From assembly GCF_000934605.2 (NCBI RefSeq), contig NZ_CP010897.2:3286001-3350000 (forward strand): DNA of 64,000 bases, given 5' to 3'. This document shows, in pieces, positions 53,445-62,200 of the stretch. Origin of the DNA: Pandoraea vervacti. GTDB taxonomy: Bacteria; Pseudomonadota; Gammaproteobacteria; Burkholderiales; Burkholderiaceae. Numbering within the stretch: position 1 is the stretch's first letter; each line of letters starts with the position of its first letter. Made by a program: the position numbers and the translations under genes. The notes under the pieces were generated by a model. That model was not told the origin of the DNA. It saw nothing but the letters and a program-made list of their open reading frames with translations, and made no database searches.

Positions 53445-54338
53445 TTAGGTTGATGACACCGCATTACGCCTGAACTCGCGAGGCGAGCGGTATTTCAAGG
53501 CTTTGTGCGGGTGGCGCTCATTGTAGTGTTCAAACGCGATTGCCAGACGCGAGAGCGCTGTTGGTGCGTCAGGCTTGTCCATATAGGCGACGTAATCGTG
53601 CTTCATGGTCTTCACGAACGATTCGGCCATGCCATTGCTCTGCGGCGAACGGACCGGCGTGGTCAGCGGCTCAAGACCCAGTTCGCGAGCGAAGCTGCGC
53701 GTGCGGTAGTCGATGTAGGCCGAGCCGTTGTCCGTCAGCCATTCGATGGGGTGCGCGGCCTGCGTGGTGCCGAAGCGCTGTTCGACGGCGGCCAGCATCA
53801 CGTCTCGCACCACATCACCGCTATGCCCGCCGGTCGTTGCGGCCCAGCTAATCGCCTCGCGGTCGCAGCAGTCCAACGCAAACGTCACGCGCAGCGGCGT
53901 ACCATCGTCGCACCGGAACTCGAAGCCATCGGAGCACCAGCGGGTGTTGCTGCGCTCCACGGCAACGCGACCGTCATGCCGCCGCTTGTCTTGCCGCACG
54001 CCGGGGCGGCGCAGCAGCAACTGATGCTCCCGCATGACCCGATACACGCGCTTGACGTTGATGCACGGCGCACCGCTCTGCTCCCGACTGCGGCGCAGCA
54101 GCGCCCAGACACGCCGGTAGCCATAGGTAGGAAGGTGCGCCACATGGGCCTGAATCTCCTCGACCAGCCCGGCATCGTTGGTCACGCGGGCACGGCGACC
54201 ATCGCGCCAGTCGGACGAGCGAGCTCGCTTGACCGCCACGGCAGAGCGCGCCACGCCGAGAACTTCGCAGACCGTCTTCATCGGTCGTCCCCCGGCAGCA
54301 AGGGCGAGCGCGCAATCAGGTTTTTTGACCGGCCCCAT
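53445..54338 (-). CDS. IS3-family transposase OrfB (IS2-like)
   Basis: 297 residues as an open frame. HTH-like region TVCEVLGVARSAVAVKRARS, then the rve integrase domain with SNTRWCSDGFEFRCDDGTPL, VTFALDCCDREAISW, WLTDNGSAYIDYRTRSFARE and SPQSNGMAESFVKTMKHDYV (DDE residues D, D, E). The end is FEHYNERHPHKALKYRSPRE. It overlaps orfA by 61 bases in the -1 frame; the heptamer AAAAAAC at 54320-54326 (minus strand) is the likely frameshift site, so the real product is an OrfAB fusion. Confidence 0.9.
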   Translation of the reverse strand: MGPVKKPDCALALAAGGRPMKTVCEVLGVARSAVAVKRARSSDWRDGRRARVTNDAGLVEEIQAHVAHLPTYGYRRVWALLRRSREQSGAPCINVKRVYRVMREHQLLLRRPGVRQDKRRHDGRVAVERSNTRWCSDGFEFRCDDGTPLRVTFALDCCDREAISWAATTGGHSGDVVRDVMLAAVEQRFGTTQAAHPIEWLTDNGSAYIDYRTRSFARELGLEPLTTPVRSPQSNGMAESFVKTMKHDYVAYMDKPDAPTALSRLAIAFEHYNERHPHKALKYRSPREFRRNAVSST

Positions 54339-54679
54339 TCCACGGCTTCTTTCAGGATTTCGACCTCCAACGTCTTCTTCCCGAGTAGCCGTTGCAACTC
54401 CTTGATTTCCTTGATGGCGGCGGCTAGCTCAGATGCCGGTACAACGGTTTCACCCGCCTTCACCGCCGCCAGACTGCCTTCCTGGTATTGCTTGCGCCAG
54501 CCGAACACCTGGTTGGCATTGACGCCGTGCCGACGTGCAACGGCCGACACCGACGCTCCCGGCTCCAATGTTTCCTGCACGATGGCGATTTTTTCCTGCG
54601 CCGTGCGCCGACGACGGCGCTCCGGCTCGGTCAGAATTTCGATGCTTTCCACGTAATGACTAGGCTTACTGATAGGCAC
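54278..54679 (-). CDS. IS3-family transposase OrfA (IS2-like)
   Basis: 133 residues. HTH region IVQETLEPGASVSAVARRHG, followed by VNANQVFGWRKQYQEGSLAA and a coiled-coil LAAAIKEIKELQRLLGKKTL. The gene ends shortly after the A-AAA-AAC slippery site, read as codons TCA AAA AAC. It is the first gene of the inner element. Confidence 0.88.
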   Translation of the reverse strand: MPISKPSHYVESIEILTEPERRRRRTAQEKIAIVQETLEPGASVSAVARRHGVNANQVFGWRKQYQEGSLAAVKAGETVVPASELAAAIKEIKELQRLLGKKTLEVEILKEAVEWGRSKNLIARSPLLPGDDR

Positions 54680-54708
54680 AAGACTATCCCTTATTTTAAG
54701 AGAGTCCT

Positions 54709-55150
54709 CGTGTCCTCAGATACGTGGGGCCGCTCCACGGTACCTTACCGACGAGCGAATTTCCCAATGGAGTTCAAGCGCGCGACGGTCGAGGCAACGT
54801 TAAGGCCAGGTGCGTCGGTTGCTTTGACAGCGCGCAAGGCAGGCATCAACGCCAACTTGTTATTCAAATGGCGCCGGCATTATCTGGCTGGCGCTTACGG
54901 TGATGTCACACCTGAGCTTGTTACTCGCCAGAGTTCCGCGGCTTCGGTGACCGAGTTTGTTCCCGTGACGATCACGAAGGCTCTCGTTGGCATCGCCACG
55001 CCGACGGCAGACCAAGCAGTCCCGACCTCACGATGTTCATCGAGGCACGAGGGGAAGATCGAGTTGGTGATGCGTGGCGGCACAATGCGCTTCGATGGTC
55101 CGCTGAGTTTGGAGTTACTGCGCGAGTTGATTTCGGAGCTACGCACATGA
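54709..55150 (+). pseudogene. IS66 tnpA, 3' piece
   Basis: Open from a possible GTG at 54710 and reading FPMEFKRATVEATLRPGASV, ALTARKAGINANLLFKWRRH, and ending MRFDGPLSLELLRELISELR, as in IS66 TnpA (IstA/helix-turn-helix type). The 5' end is separated by the inner IS. It might still be translated from the GTG as a 146-residue product. Confidence 0.7.
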
Positions 55151-55494
55151 TCGGGTTGCCCTCGAACACGCGTGTGTGGATCGCCGCTGGCGTGACAGAT
55201 ATGCGCTGCGGCTTCAATGGTTTAGCTGCCAAGGTCGAGTCGGTGCTGCATAAGGATCCGTTCTCGGGGCACATCTTCCTGTTTCGTGGTCGTCGTGGTG
55301 ATTTGCTCAAAGCGCTGTGCTGGAGCGATGGCGGATTGTGCTTGCTGGCCAAGCGGCTGGAGAAAGGTCGCTTCGCGTGGCCACGGGCCGATGGTGGTGT
55401 CGTGGCACTCACCACTGCGCAGCTCTCACTCTTGCTTGAAGGGTTCGATTGGCGCGAGCCCATCGACGCGGCTCGCCCACGCAGTGCGAGATAA
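55147..55494 (+). CDS. tnpB: IS66 accessory protein TnpB
   Basis: 115 residues. ATG 55147 overlaps the tnpA stop as ATGA. The family pattern is complete: VWIAAGVTDMRCGFNGLAAK, FLFRGRRGDLLKALCWSDGG, LCLLAKRLEKGRFAWP and LLLEGFDWREP. It is needed for IS66 transposition, with an unclear biochemical role. Confidence 0.93.
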   Translation: MIGLPSNTRVWIAAGVTDMRCGFNGLAAKVESVLHKDPFSGHIFLFRGRRGDLLKALCWSDGGLCLLAKRLEKGRFAWPRADGGVVALTTAQLSLLLEGFDWREPIDAARPRSAR

Positions 55495-55552
55495 CGTATT
55501 TTTTGGGAGATATCCGATAGGCAGCGGGCGCACTGGACGATAGGCTTACGTC

Positions 55553-57139
55553 ATGAGCTTCTCCCGCGCCAATCTGCCTGACGACATCGATGCCCTCAAG
55601 GCGTTGGTGTTGGCTAGCCAGCAGGTTTTGCACGAGCGCGAAATACAGCTCGCCGCGCTGCAAACGCGCCTCACATCGCGCGAGCAAGAGATTGCGCATT
55701 TGAAGCTGCTCATCGACAAGCTCAAGCGCATGCAGTTTGGACGAAAATCCGAGAAGCTCGCACGCCAGATCGAACAACTCGAGCTGCGTCTGGAGGACTT
55801 GCAAGCCGCCGAAGGTGCCACCGAGGCTGCCACGCCGATTAAGTCCCAAGTAAAAGTCCGATCCGAGCGCCAGGCGCTGCCAGAACACCTTGCGCGTGAA
55901 GAGCGCGTCTACCTACCCGAGGCCGAAGATTGCCCGGCCTGTGGCGGCAAACTCAAGCCGCTGGGAGAAGACGTCTCGGAGCAGCTCGAATACGTGCGAG
56001 CGCACTTCCGTGTGATTCGCCACCGCCGCCCCAAGCTCGCTTGTGCGTGCTGCGACACGATTGTGCAGCAGCCGGCACCGAGTCGCCCGATTGAGCGTGG
56101 CGTGGCTGGCCCCCATCTGCTCGCGCACATCATTACCAGCAAATTCCTCGATCACCAACCGCTGTACCGCCAGCAGGCGATCTATGCCCGTGACGGTGTG
56201 GAACTCGAGGCCGGGCAGATGGGGCATTGGCTGGGGCGCGTGAGCTGGTTGTTAAATCCGCTGGTGGATGCTGTGCGTGCCTACGCGCTGGGCGGCACCA
56301 AGGTCCACGGCGATGACACACCATTGCCGGTGTTAGAGCCCGGGCGAGGTAGCACCAAGACTGGACGGCTCTGGGTGTACGTGCGTGATGACCGGCCGTG
56401 CGGCTCCCATGAGGCACCTGCCGTTTGGTTTGCTTACACGCCTGATCGACGGGGCGAGCACCCACAGCGACATCTGGCAAGCTTTAACGGGGTGCTGCAA
56501 GCCGATGCGTTTGCCGGTTACGCGCCACTTTATGAAAACGACAGCATCCGCGAAGCGGCGTGCATGGCGCACGCGCGACGCAAGATCTACGACCTGCATG
56601 CGGTACGCCCCAACGCCATTACAGAAGAAGCTCTGCACCGCATCGGCGAGCTATATCGCATAGAAGCCGAAATCCGGGGCAAACCACCGGACGAGCGACG
56701 GCAAGTGCGACAGGCACAGGCTGTACCTCGGCTCGAAGCGTTACGGCAGTGGTACGAATCAGTGCTGCCAACACTCTCTGCGAAGTCCGACACCACCCGC
56801 GCGATTCAGTACTCCCTGAACCGCTGGCCCGCGCTCGCCTATTACTGCGAGGACGGGCAGGCGGAGATCGATAACCTGATTGCCGAGCGTGCGCTGCGCG
56901 GCGTGGCGATTGGCCGCCGCAATTATCTGTTTGCCGGCGCCGACTCGGGCGGTGAGCGTGCTGCGGCGATGTACAGCCTGATCGGCACGGCACGCTTGAA
57001 CGGCATCAACCCCGAAGCCTACCTCGCCTACGTGCTCGAGCGCATCGCCGATCACCCGGTCAATCGGATCGACGAGTTGCTGCCATGGAACGTGGCGCAG
57101 CAACTGCCTGACATCGCCAAGATCGAACCCATTCGCTAA
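55553..57139 (+). CDS. tnpC: IS66-family transposase TnpC
   Basis: 528 residues. A long coiled coil (residues ~10-95), a zinc-binding motif CPACGG with a second pair CACC, then the DDE transposase domain with GGTKVHGDDTPLPVLEPGRG, LQADAFAGYAPLYE and IAERALRGVAIGRRNYLFAG (Glu). The C-terminal segment is LIGTARLNGINPEAYLAYVL. It appears intact, so IS66 movement is blocked only by the tnpA break. Confidence 0.94.
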   Translation: MSFSRANLPDDIDALKALVLASQQVLHEREIQLAALQTRLTSREQEIAHLKLLIDKLKRMQFGRKSEKLARQIEQLELRLEDLQAAEGATEAATPIKSQVKVRSERQALPEHLAREERVYLPEAEDCPACGGKLKPLGEDVSEQLEYVRAHFRVIRHRRPKLACACCDTIVQQPAPSRPIERGVAGPHLLAHIITSKFLDHQPLYRQQAIYARDGVELEAGQMGHWLGRVSWLLNPLVDAVRAYALGGTKVHGDDTPLPVLEPGRGSTKTGRLWVYVRDDRPCGSHEAPAVWFAYTPDRRGEHPQRHLASFNGVLQADAFAGYAPLYENDSIREAACMAHARRKIYDLHAVRPNAITEEALHRIGELYRIEAEIRGKPPDERRQVRQAQAVPRLEALRQWYESVLPTLSAKSDTTRAIQYSLNRWPALAYYCEDGQAEIDNLIAERALRGVAIGRRNYLFAGADSGGERAAAMYSLIGTARLNGINPEAYLAYVLERIADHPVNRIDELLPWNVAQQLPDIAKIEPIR

Positions 57140-57194
57140 CCGCCATTTACCGCCGCGTCAACAACCCGATCTACGGTACACATCGAGCGCTTAC

Positions 57195-57269
57195 GTTCGT
57201 CGGCATGGTTCCGCCGGCGATCTTTCACCGATTGAGTTTGAGCGGCGCTACGCGCTAAACGGCTCGTGA
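57195..57269 (+). pseudogene. IS3-family transposase OrfB, 3' end
   Basis: After the IS66 right end the OrfB frame resumes within the duplicated GTTCGTCG as RRHGSAGDLSPIEFERRYAL, then NGS and TGA at 57267-57269. This rejoins exactly with FYNPVRR at 53287, which proves the nested order. Confidence 0.88.
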
Positions 57270-57295
57270 GTGTCTATGAAACTCTGGCCGGTCCA

Positions 57296-57696
57296 ACCAT
57301 TCGTTCTGTAAAGCGCCAAATCAATGGCAGATCAACAACAGCGGCAATCTCCTACGGACAAAGGGAACACTATGAGCTATGCCAGCACCGACAATCGCCG
57401 CGAAATGGAACTCCTCTACCAACAAGCCAAGGTAGGCGCGGCGCGAGCGCCCCGACTCGTGCGAGGGCAAATGCCGTAATAACCGCCGCTCGCTATGGCG
57501 GTCGTGGCCTACGGGCCAGTCCCTATAGGGACGATGAGCACCGCCGCTGGTTTCCATATTCAAGCAAATTAATCGTAAGATAGGCGACCTTCGAAAGCCC
57601 CATTCCACGATGCCAACTTGGGTACATAAACTGACCAGACGCGCCTTTCGCAGGCAGAGTGCCATTCGGCCAGTCTCCTCATTAACAGCTATCCAA
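57296..57696. other. island segment between the IS cluster and the nuclease-like gene
   Basis: About 400 bases. A frame ATG 57324-57479 could make a 51-residue peptide; its internal ATG 57372 has AAGGGA five bases upstream (MSYASTDNRREMELLYQQAK). This may be a remnant of a gene cut by the outer IS3 element. The rest (57480-57600) shows no gene. Confidence 0.35.
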
Positions 57697-58980
57697 ATGA
57701 ACGATACAAAGACGCTAGTCGTTGGGTCTCTTCGCCATGACCATGTGACGTCAGTGCCGTGGACAAAACTAACGACCGTCAACGTGCTCGACTTCGATTC
57801 AGTTGTGCTGTTTCTTCCCAGCCTGAATAAGGAAACAATAGACGAGGTTGGGACCGAAGAGTTATTCAAAATGCAACGCGCATTCGCCGAGCTTTTGGCC
57901 TCCGATGGGGATATCTATGTACTCGGTGCCCCCCCGCTCGAAGGGGCAGACTTCGGGCAGTGGTTATGGTGTCCGATCCCGATCAGATCGATAGCTCAAA
58001 GAGGCGACACTATCGAAACGCAGGGGGAGGGTTTCTCCAAGCTCCTGAGTCGACTCAAAGCATGGGACTGCGTATATAGGATCGATGAGCATGGGCAGAC
58101 AATGACGCTCTCGATGGTGCTTTCAAAAGGCGTTCCCGGGATTCAATTGAGCTTTGAAGGCGAATGGTACGCACGGAACCGTGCCGGCGGCATCTTGGCC
58201 GCCCGCATTTTTGCCTACGCGAGAAACCGCAACGGTGACCAGCATCAGTTCCCGGGTTCAATGACTGTGCTACCGCATTTCCCCGGCGACGAGCCACATG
58301 ACGTAGTGTCTACAGCCTTAGCCGACATCCTGGGCAAACCTCAGTCGGAAGGGGTTCCCGAATGGCTGACCGCTATCCCGATGCAAGCAGTTGCTCCAAT
58401 CGACCAGCGGCTGTTGACGCTACGACAGGAAATAGCAGCGTTAGAACAGCAAGTGAACGAGCAACTGGCCGAGAAGGCTAGGCTGGAACGGTACAAGCGG
58501 CTGCTGTACGTGTCGAGTTTTGAACTGGAGGACTTAGTCGCAGAATGTCTTGGCGTTCTGGGCGCAAGTATCACCCCAGCGCGATACTCGCAGGAAGAGT
58601 TCGTGATGGAATGGAACAACTCCGTGTTTTTGGCGGAATGCAAGGGAGTCAGCAAAAGTATCTCGTTGGCGAATTTGCGACAGGTTCAAGATTATGTTCT
58701 GAGGTACGAGGAAGACGAAAACTCGAACGGGAAAGGCCTACTTTTTGGGAATGCATGGAGGGGGCTGCCGCCAGCCGAACGGAATACGAAAGATTGCCCC
58801 ATTTTCCCGGACAACGTGATACTGCGGGCGCAGCAATTCGGCGTCTCTCTTGTGTCTACTATCGACTTTTTCTATGCGTTCTCGCGATTTTTAAGCGGCC
58901 AAGTCCCCGCTCAAGCGATCCTATCGGTTATCACAGAGGCCGATGGCGTCGCGGACTTCAGCACGCTAATGAATTCGTGA
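57697..58980 (+). CDS. coiled-coil protein with a PD-(D/E)XK nuclease-like C-terminus
   Basis: 427 residues from ATG 57697 (MNDTKTLVVGSLRHDHVTSV); ATG 57610 would add 29 residues. Residues ~1-230 are an unassigned alpha/beta region. Residues ~233-268 are a coiled coil (LRQEIAALEQQVNEQLAEKA). Residues ~268-340 resemble a restriction-like fold: SSFELEDLVAECLGVLGASI, then FVMEWNNSVFLAECKGVSKS with the E-x-K pattern ECK, and NLRQVQDYVLRYEED. The rest is beta/alpha ending in a hydrophobic helix. It is the last gene before attR, lower in G/C, and of no known family to me. DNA cleavage is inferred only. Confidence 0.6.
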   Translation: MNDTKTLVVGSLRHDHVTSVPWTKLTTVNVLDFDSVVLFLPSLNKETIDEVGTEELFKMQRAFAELLASDGDIYVLGAPPLEGADFGQWLWCPIPIRSIAQRGDTIETQGEGFSKLLSRLKAWDCVYRIDEHGQTMTLSMVLSKGVPGIQLSFEGEWYARNRAGGILAARIFAYARNRNGDQHQFPGSMTVLPHFPGDEPHDVVSTALADILGKPQSEGVPEWLTAIPMQAVAPIDQRLLTLRQEIAALEQQVNEQLAEKARLERYKRLLYVSSFELEDLVAECLGVLGASITPARYSQEEFVMEWNNSVFLAECKGVSKSISLANLRQVQDYVLRYEEDENSNGKGLLFGNAWRGLPPAERNTKDCPIFPDNVILRAQQFGVSLVSTIDFFYAFSRFLSGQVPAQAILSVITEADGVADFSTLMNS

Positions 58981-59063
58981 CATCGTACGTGGACTGTGTC
59001 AATTAGCACTGCGGATCCGACAGACACAACAGCCGGGAACCCTTGATCTACGGTCATTCCGAC

Positions 59064-59097
59064 GAGGTTCAAATCCTCTCGCCCCGACCAGAATAGA
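59064..59097 (+). repeat. attR direct repeat
   Basis: 34 bases identical to attL at 47686-47719, covering a tRNA-Pro 3' end without the rest of the tRNA. It marks the right border of the island. Confidence 0.93.
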
Positions 59098-59098
59098 T

Positions 59099-59134
59099 AA
59101 ACCCGCACAGTCTTTTGGCTGTGCGGGTTTTTTC
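59099..59134 (+). terminator. original chromosomal terminator of tRNA-Pro
   Basis: AAACCCGCACAG, loop TCTTTTGG, CTGTGCGGGTTTTTTCTT. It now lies 11.4 kb from the tRNA. A matching hairpin was brought in at attL. Confidence 0.85.
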
Positions 59135-59242
59135 TTGGGCAACGTTTCCCGACGCAGATCGACCGGCTTCACGATGTCGCCCGAGAATCTGCGCGCGGGT
59201 CAGAAAAGCTACGCAGATCTCAGCATTGGCACGGCAACCGCG

Positions 59243-62200
59243 TTACCAGTTGTAGCGAATACCTAACGTGCCAGCGGTCGCGGTACGACGATTACGGCCG
59301 CTGTCGAGCGACCAGCGGTAGCTGGCCTGAGCGTAGAAGCTCAGCTTCCGATTCACCTGTGCAGTGACGCCGCCGCCGAGTTCCATCGCCGTGTCGCCGA
59401 AGCGCGCTTCGACGGTAGGAGACGATTGCCCGAAAAGCGTGTTGTCCGTGCCGGAGAAGACGTGCCAGAGATTGATTCGCGCGTAGGGCTGCCAGAGCGT
59501 GCCATGCCCGTCGCGCGTCGTGTATTGCAACCGCGCCCCCAGACGCCCGGTCCACGCGCCGCCCGCGCTCCAGTCCACACTCGAATACTGGTCTCGTGAC
59601 TGGCCCACCGATACCCCCTGATAGACGATCTGCGCTTGCGGCTCGACCAGCCAGTCGCCCCCTTCTCCAAAACGCATCGGATAGCCTGCCTCGAGCGACC
59701 CCGCATACGCCGTGGCGTTGGTCGATATCCCAGCGCCATAGTCGGACGTTGCTTTCGCGTCGTACCAACTGCCCTGCATCACCGCATCGAGGTACCAGCC
59801 GCTCGGACCGAAATGTGTCCAGTAGCCGCCGACAGACGGACCCTTCATCACCAGACGCCCCACCGTGAGGTTCTGCGTGCCGAGCGCGAAGCCCTGCACC
59901 GACGGCGAGTTGTAGTCGGCGTAAGCCACATACACGCCAGCATGGTCCCGATGGCCGCTGTCCGCGGTGCGCCGGTAGACGTCGAGGCCCGTTTGGAATC
60001 CGATCAGATTCCCCGTCGCGCTCGCATCCACCGTCCCGCTCCACCGGTTGCTCACGCGCGCCCCGAACACCCGTCCCCAGGCGCCGTTCGCATAGGCCCG
60101 CGACTCGGGCAAGTCACGCAAATTCTCTTCCTCACCGACGCGCTCGTGCAGCGTGCCCAACGTCGAGAGCCCCATCTGTCGCGCGATCGCCGGGACTGGC
60201 GAGTAGAGCGCCACTTCCGGTCGGTAGAGTGGAATCTCCGTGCTGCCCGACGGAGCAGAACCTGTCGATGTGTCGACGAGATGCGAACGCAGGAACCAGT
60301 CGTTCGGGTCCGTGCTGCCGCCGCGAAAGAGTTGGTACTCATACGCGCCGGCCGCCACGCGTTGGCCCAGCGTGAAGGCGCCCGCCGTGGTCGTGCCCCC
60401 GCCGTTGACCCGCACCAGCCGAATACCGTCCGCCACGGTTTGCGCACCGGCGCCGCCCGTGTTGCTGACGATCACGGACGTCGTACCGCTGGCCCGGCCG
60501 CCATCGATCACCAGCAGATTGGTCGGCGAGTTATCCGCACCCAGATAGGTGTTAAAGCCGATGCGACTTCCTGCGCTGCCCGTATAGCTGCCCACTGTCA
60601 GCGTGGTGTAGGCGCCGGGGCGCGGGACGAACTGGACCAACCCCGCATTGGTCACCGCGCCCGTCGCGTTCGAATCGCCCGTGACGTTCCAGACACTCGA
60701 GGCATCGATCGAGACACGGGTCCCATTGCGCGCCAGCCCGGTCCAGACACTGCCCTGGGCCAGCGTCACGTCAGCGCTATTGCCGGCATCGGCCAGCAAG
60801 TCGCCCGTCCACTGCGACGCGCTCAGATTGGCGCTGGCCGTGTTGCCCGCGCCGATCAGCGCCAGATTGCCGGTCCATTGGCTATTGGCGAGGTTGTAGG
60901 TGAGGGTTGACGGGTCAACGACAATGTCGCCAGTCAGCGAGGGAAGACCCGTAATGTTCAGCATGAGGCGGCTCGACGTGCCCGCTGTGTCCTCGGTCAC
61001 GCGAGCGAGCAAGCGTCGGCCGTTAACCACAGCGGGCGTTATCGCCGTACCGCCATTGATCGACACCGTACCGGTCCCGCCTTCGGCCAGCACGATTGCG
61101 CCGTTGGCGGCGCCGAGGCTGCCACCGGTGACCGTCACCGTGCTCGGCCCGCTGCCCGCGATGTAGATCGGGGCGGCGCCAGCACCGTTCACTGCAACGG
61201 TCGTCCCCGAGGCGGCAACCGCACCGCCATCGACGACGGCGATCCCGTGCGCGGCGTTACCCGCGGTGGTGATGGCGCCGCCGGTGATCAGGGCTGTCGC
61301 GCCCTGGCTGACCCGAACGCCGACGGCACCATCGCCGTGCGTGGTGATGCGGCTCCGCTCGGCCTGCACCTGGCTTCCCGCCCCCACCACATCGACGCCA
61401 TGCGCCTGCAAGCCAATCTGCGCGTCCGGAAACTGCAGGACAGGCGGGTTGCTTCCGGTCACCCTGAACCCGGTGGTGATTTCGGTATCGGTCACGACGA
61501 CCGTACCGGCGTCGGTGACACGCACGCCAGATGCGGAAGGCCCGGACGTGCGCACGATGGTGCTGGTCAGCGCGACGGCGCTGCCGGCGCCGCTCGCCAC
61601 GACGCCGGCGGAATCGGGTTGGTACGTAAAGATCCCGTAGCCGGAGAAGTCGATTCGCCCCCCGGCGTCTGCCCACAGGCCGGGACTGTTGGCGCCATAC
61701 GTCGCCGACGTCGCACCATTGCTCATCCGAATGCTGCTGCCCGCACCTCGGGCAAGCACACCGGGAGCGTTCGCAATGACGATACTTCCGTAATAGTCCC
61801 CGGTCGCGATGGCGCCGCCGTTGACAGTAATTTTCCCGCCACCAGCAGCGAACAGCCCGGCACTGTCATTGCCGTAGATGTTCACGTAGGTGTTGTTCAG
61901 GGTAAGACTGCTGTCTGTACCCGACGCGACGGCGCCGGGGGCGTTGTCGCCAAAACTGTATGTGTTCAGGTTGTTGAGGGTCACCGTCCCTGCGGCGTCG
62001 GCAAAGACGGCAGAGGCGCCCGTCCCATACGTCGTAACATCGGTGTGGGTCAAGCTGACCGAACCACCGCCGGCAGCATAGGCGCCGTGAGCGTTGTCCG
62101 CCCCGGTGCTCACCGCGCTATCGGTGAGCGACACGCTGCTGCCCGCGCCGACGGCCGCTACGCCATAAGCGCCGAGGTCACTGGTGTCGACGGACGTATG

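Larger units (their letters stand above)
53436..54708 (-). mobile_element. inner IS3-family (IS2-like) element inside IS66 tnpA
   Basis: Contains overlapping orfA and orfB on the minus strand. Possible ends are GGACACTGTTA at 53437 and, as complement, GGACTCTCTTA ending at 54707 (9 of 11 positions alike). No target duplication is evident, so the ends may be off by a few bases. Confidence 0.7.
53288..57194 (+). mobile_element. IS66-family insertion sequence, itself interrupted
   Basis: The ends GTAAAGGCTCGAGGAGTACC (left) and, as complement on the right, GTAAGCGCTCGATGTGTACC match at most positions. The 8-bp target duplication GTTCGTCG is present at 53280-53287 and 57195-57202, normal for IS66. 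The element carries tnpA, tnpB and tnpC in order; tnpA is split by a second IS3-family element at about 53436-54708. Confidence 0.88.
50697..57295 (+). mobile_element. outer IS3-family element, split by other IS elements
   Basis: The terminal inverted repeats TGGACCGGCCAG (50697-50708) and CTGGCCGGTCCA (57284-57295) match perfectly. Between them lie orfA, and orfB in three pieces (51050-51621, 53073-53287, 57195-57269) that rejoin to one protein end when the inserted IS30 (51622-53072) and IS66 (53288-57194) elements are removed. The original element would be about 1.2 kb. No short target duplication is seen at its ends. Confidence 0.85.
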
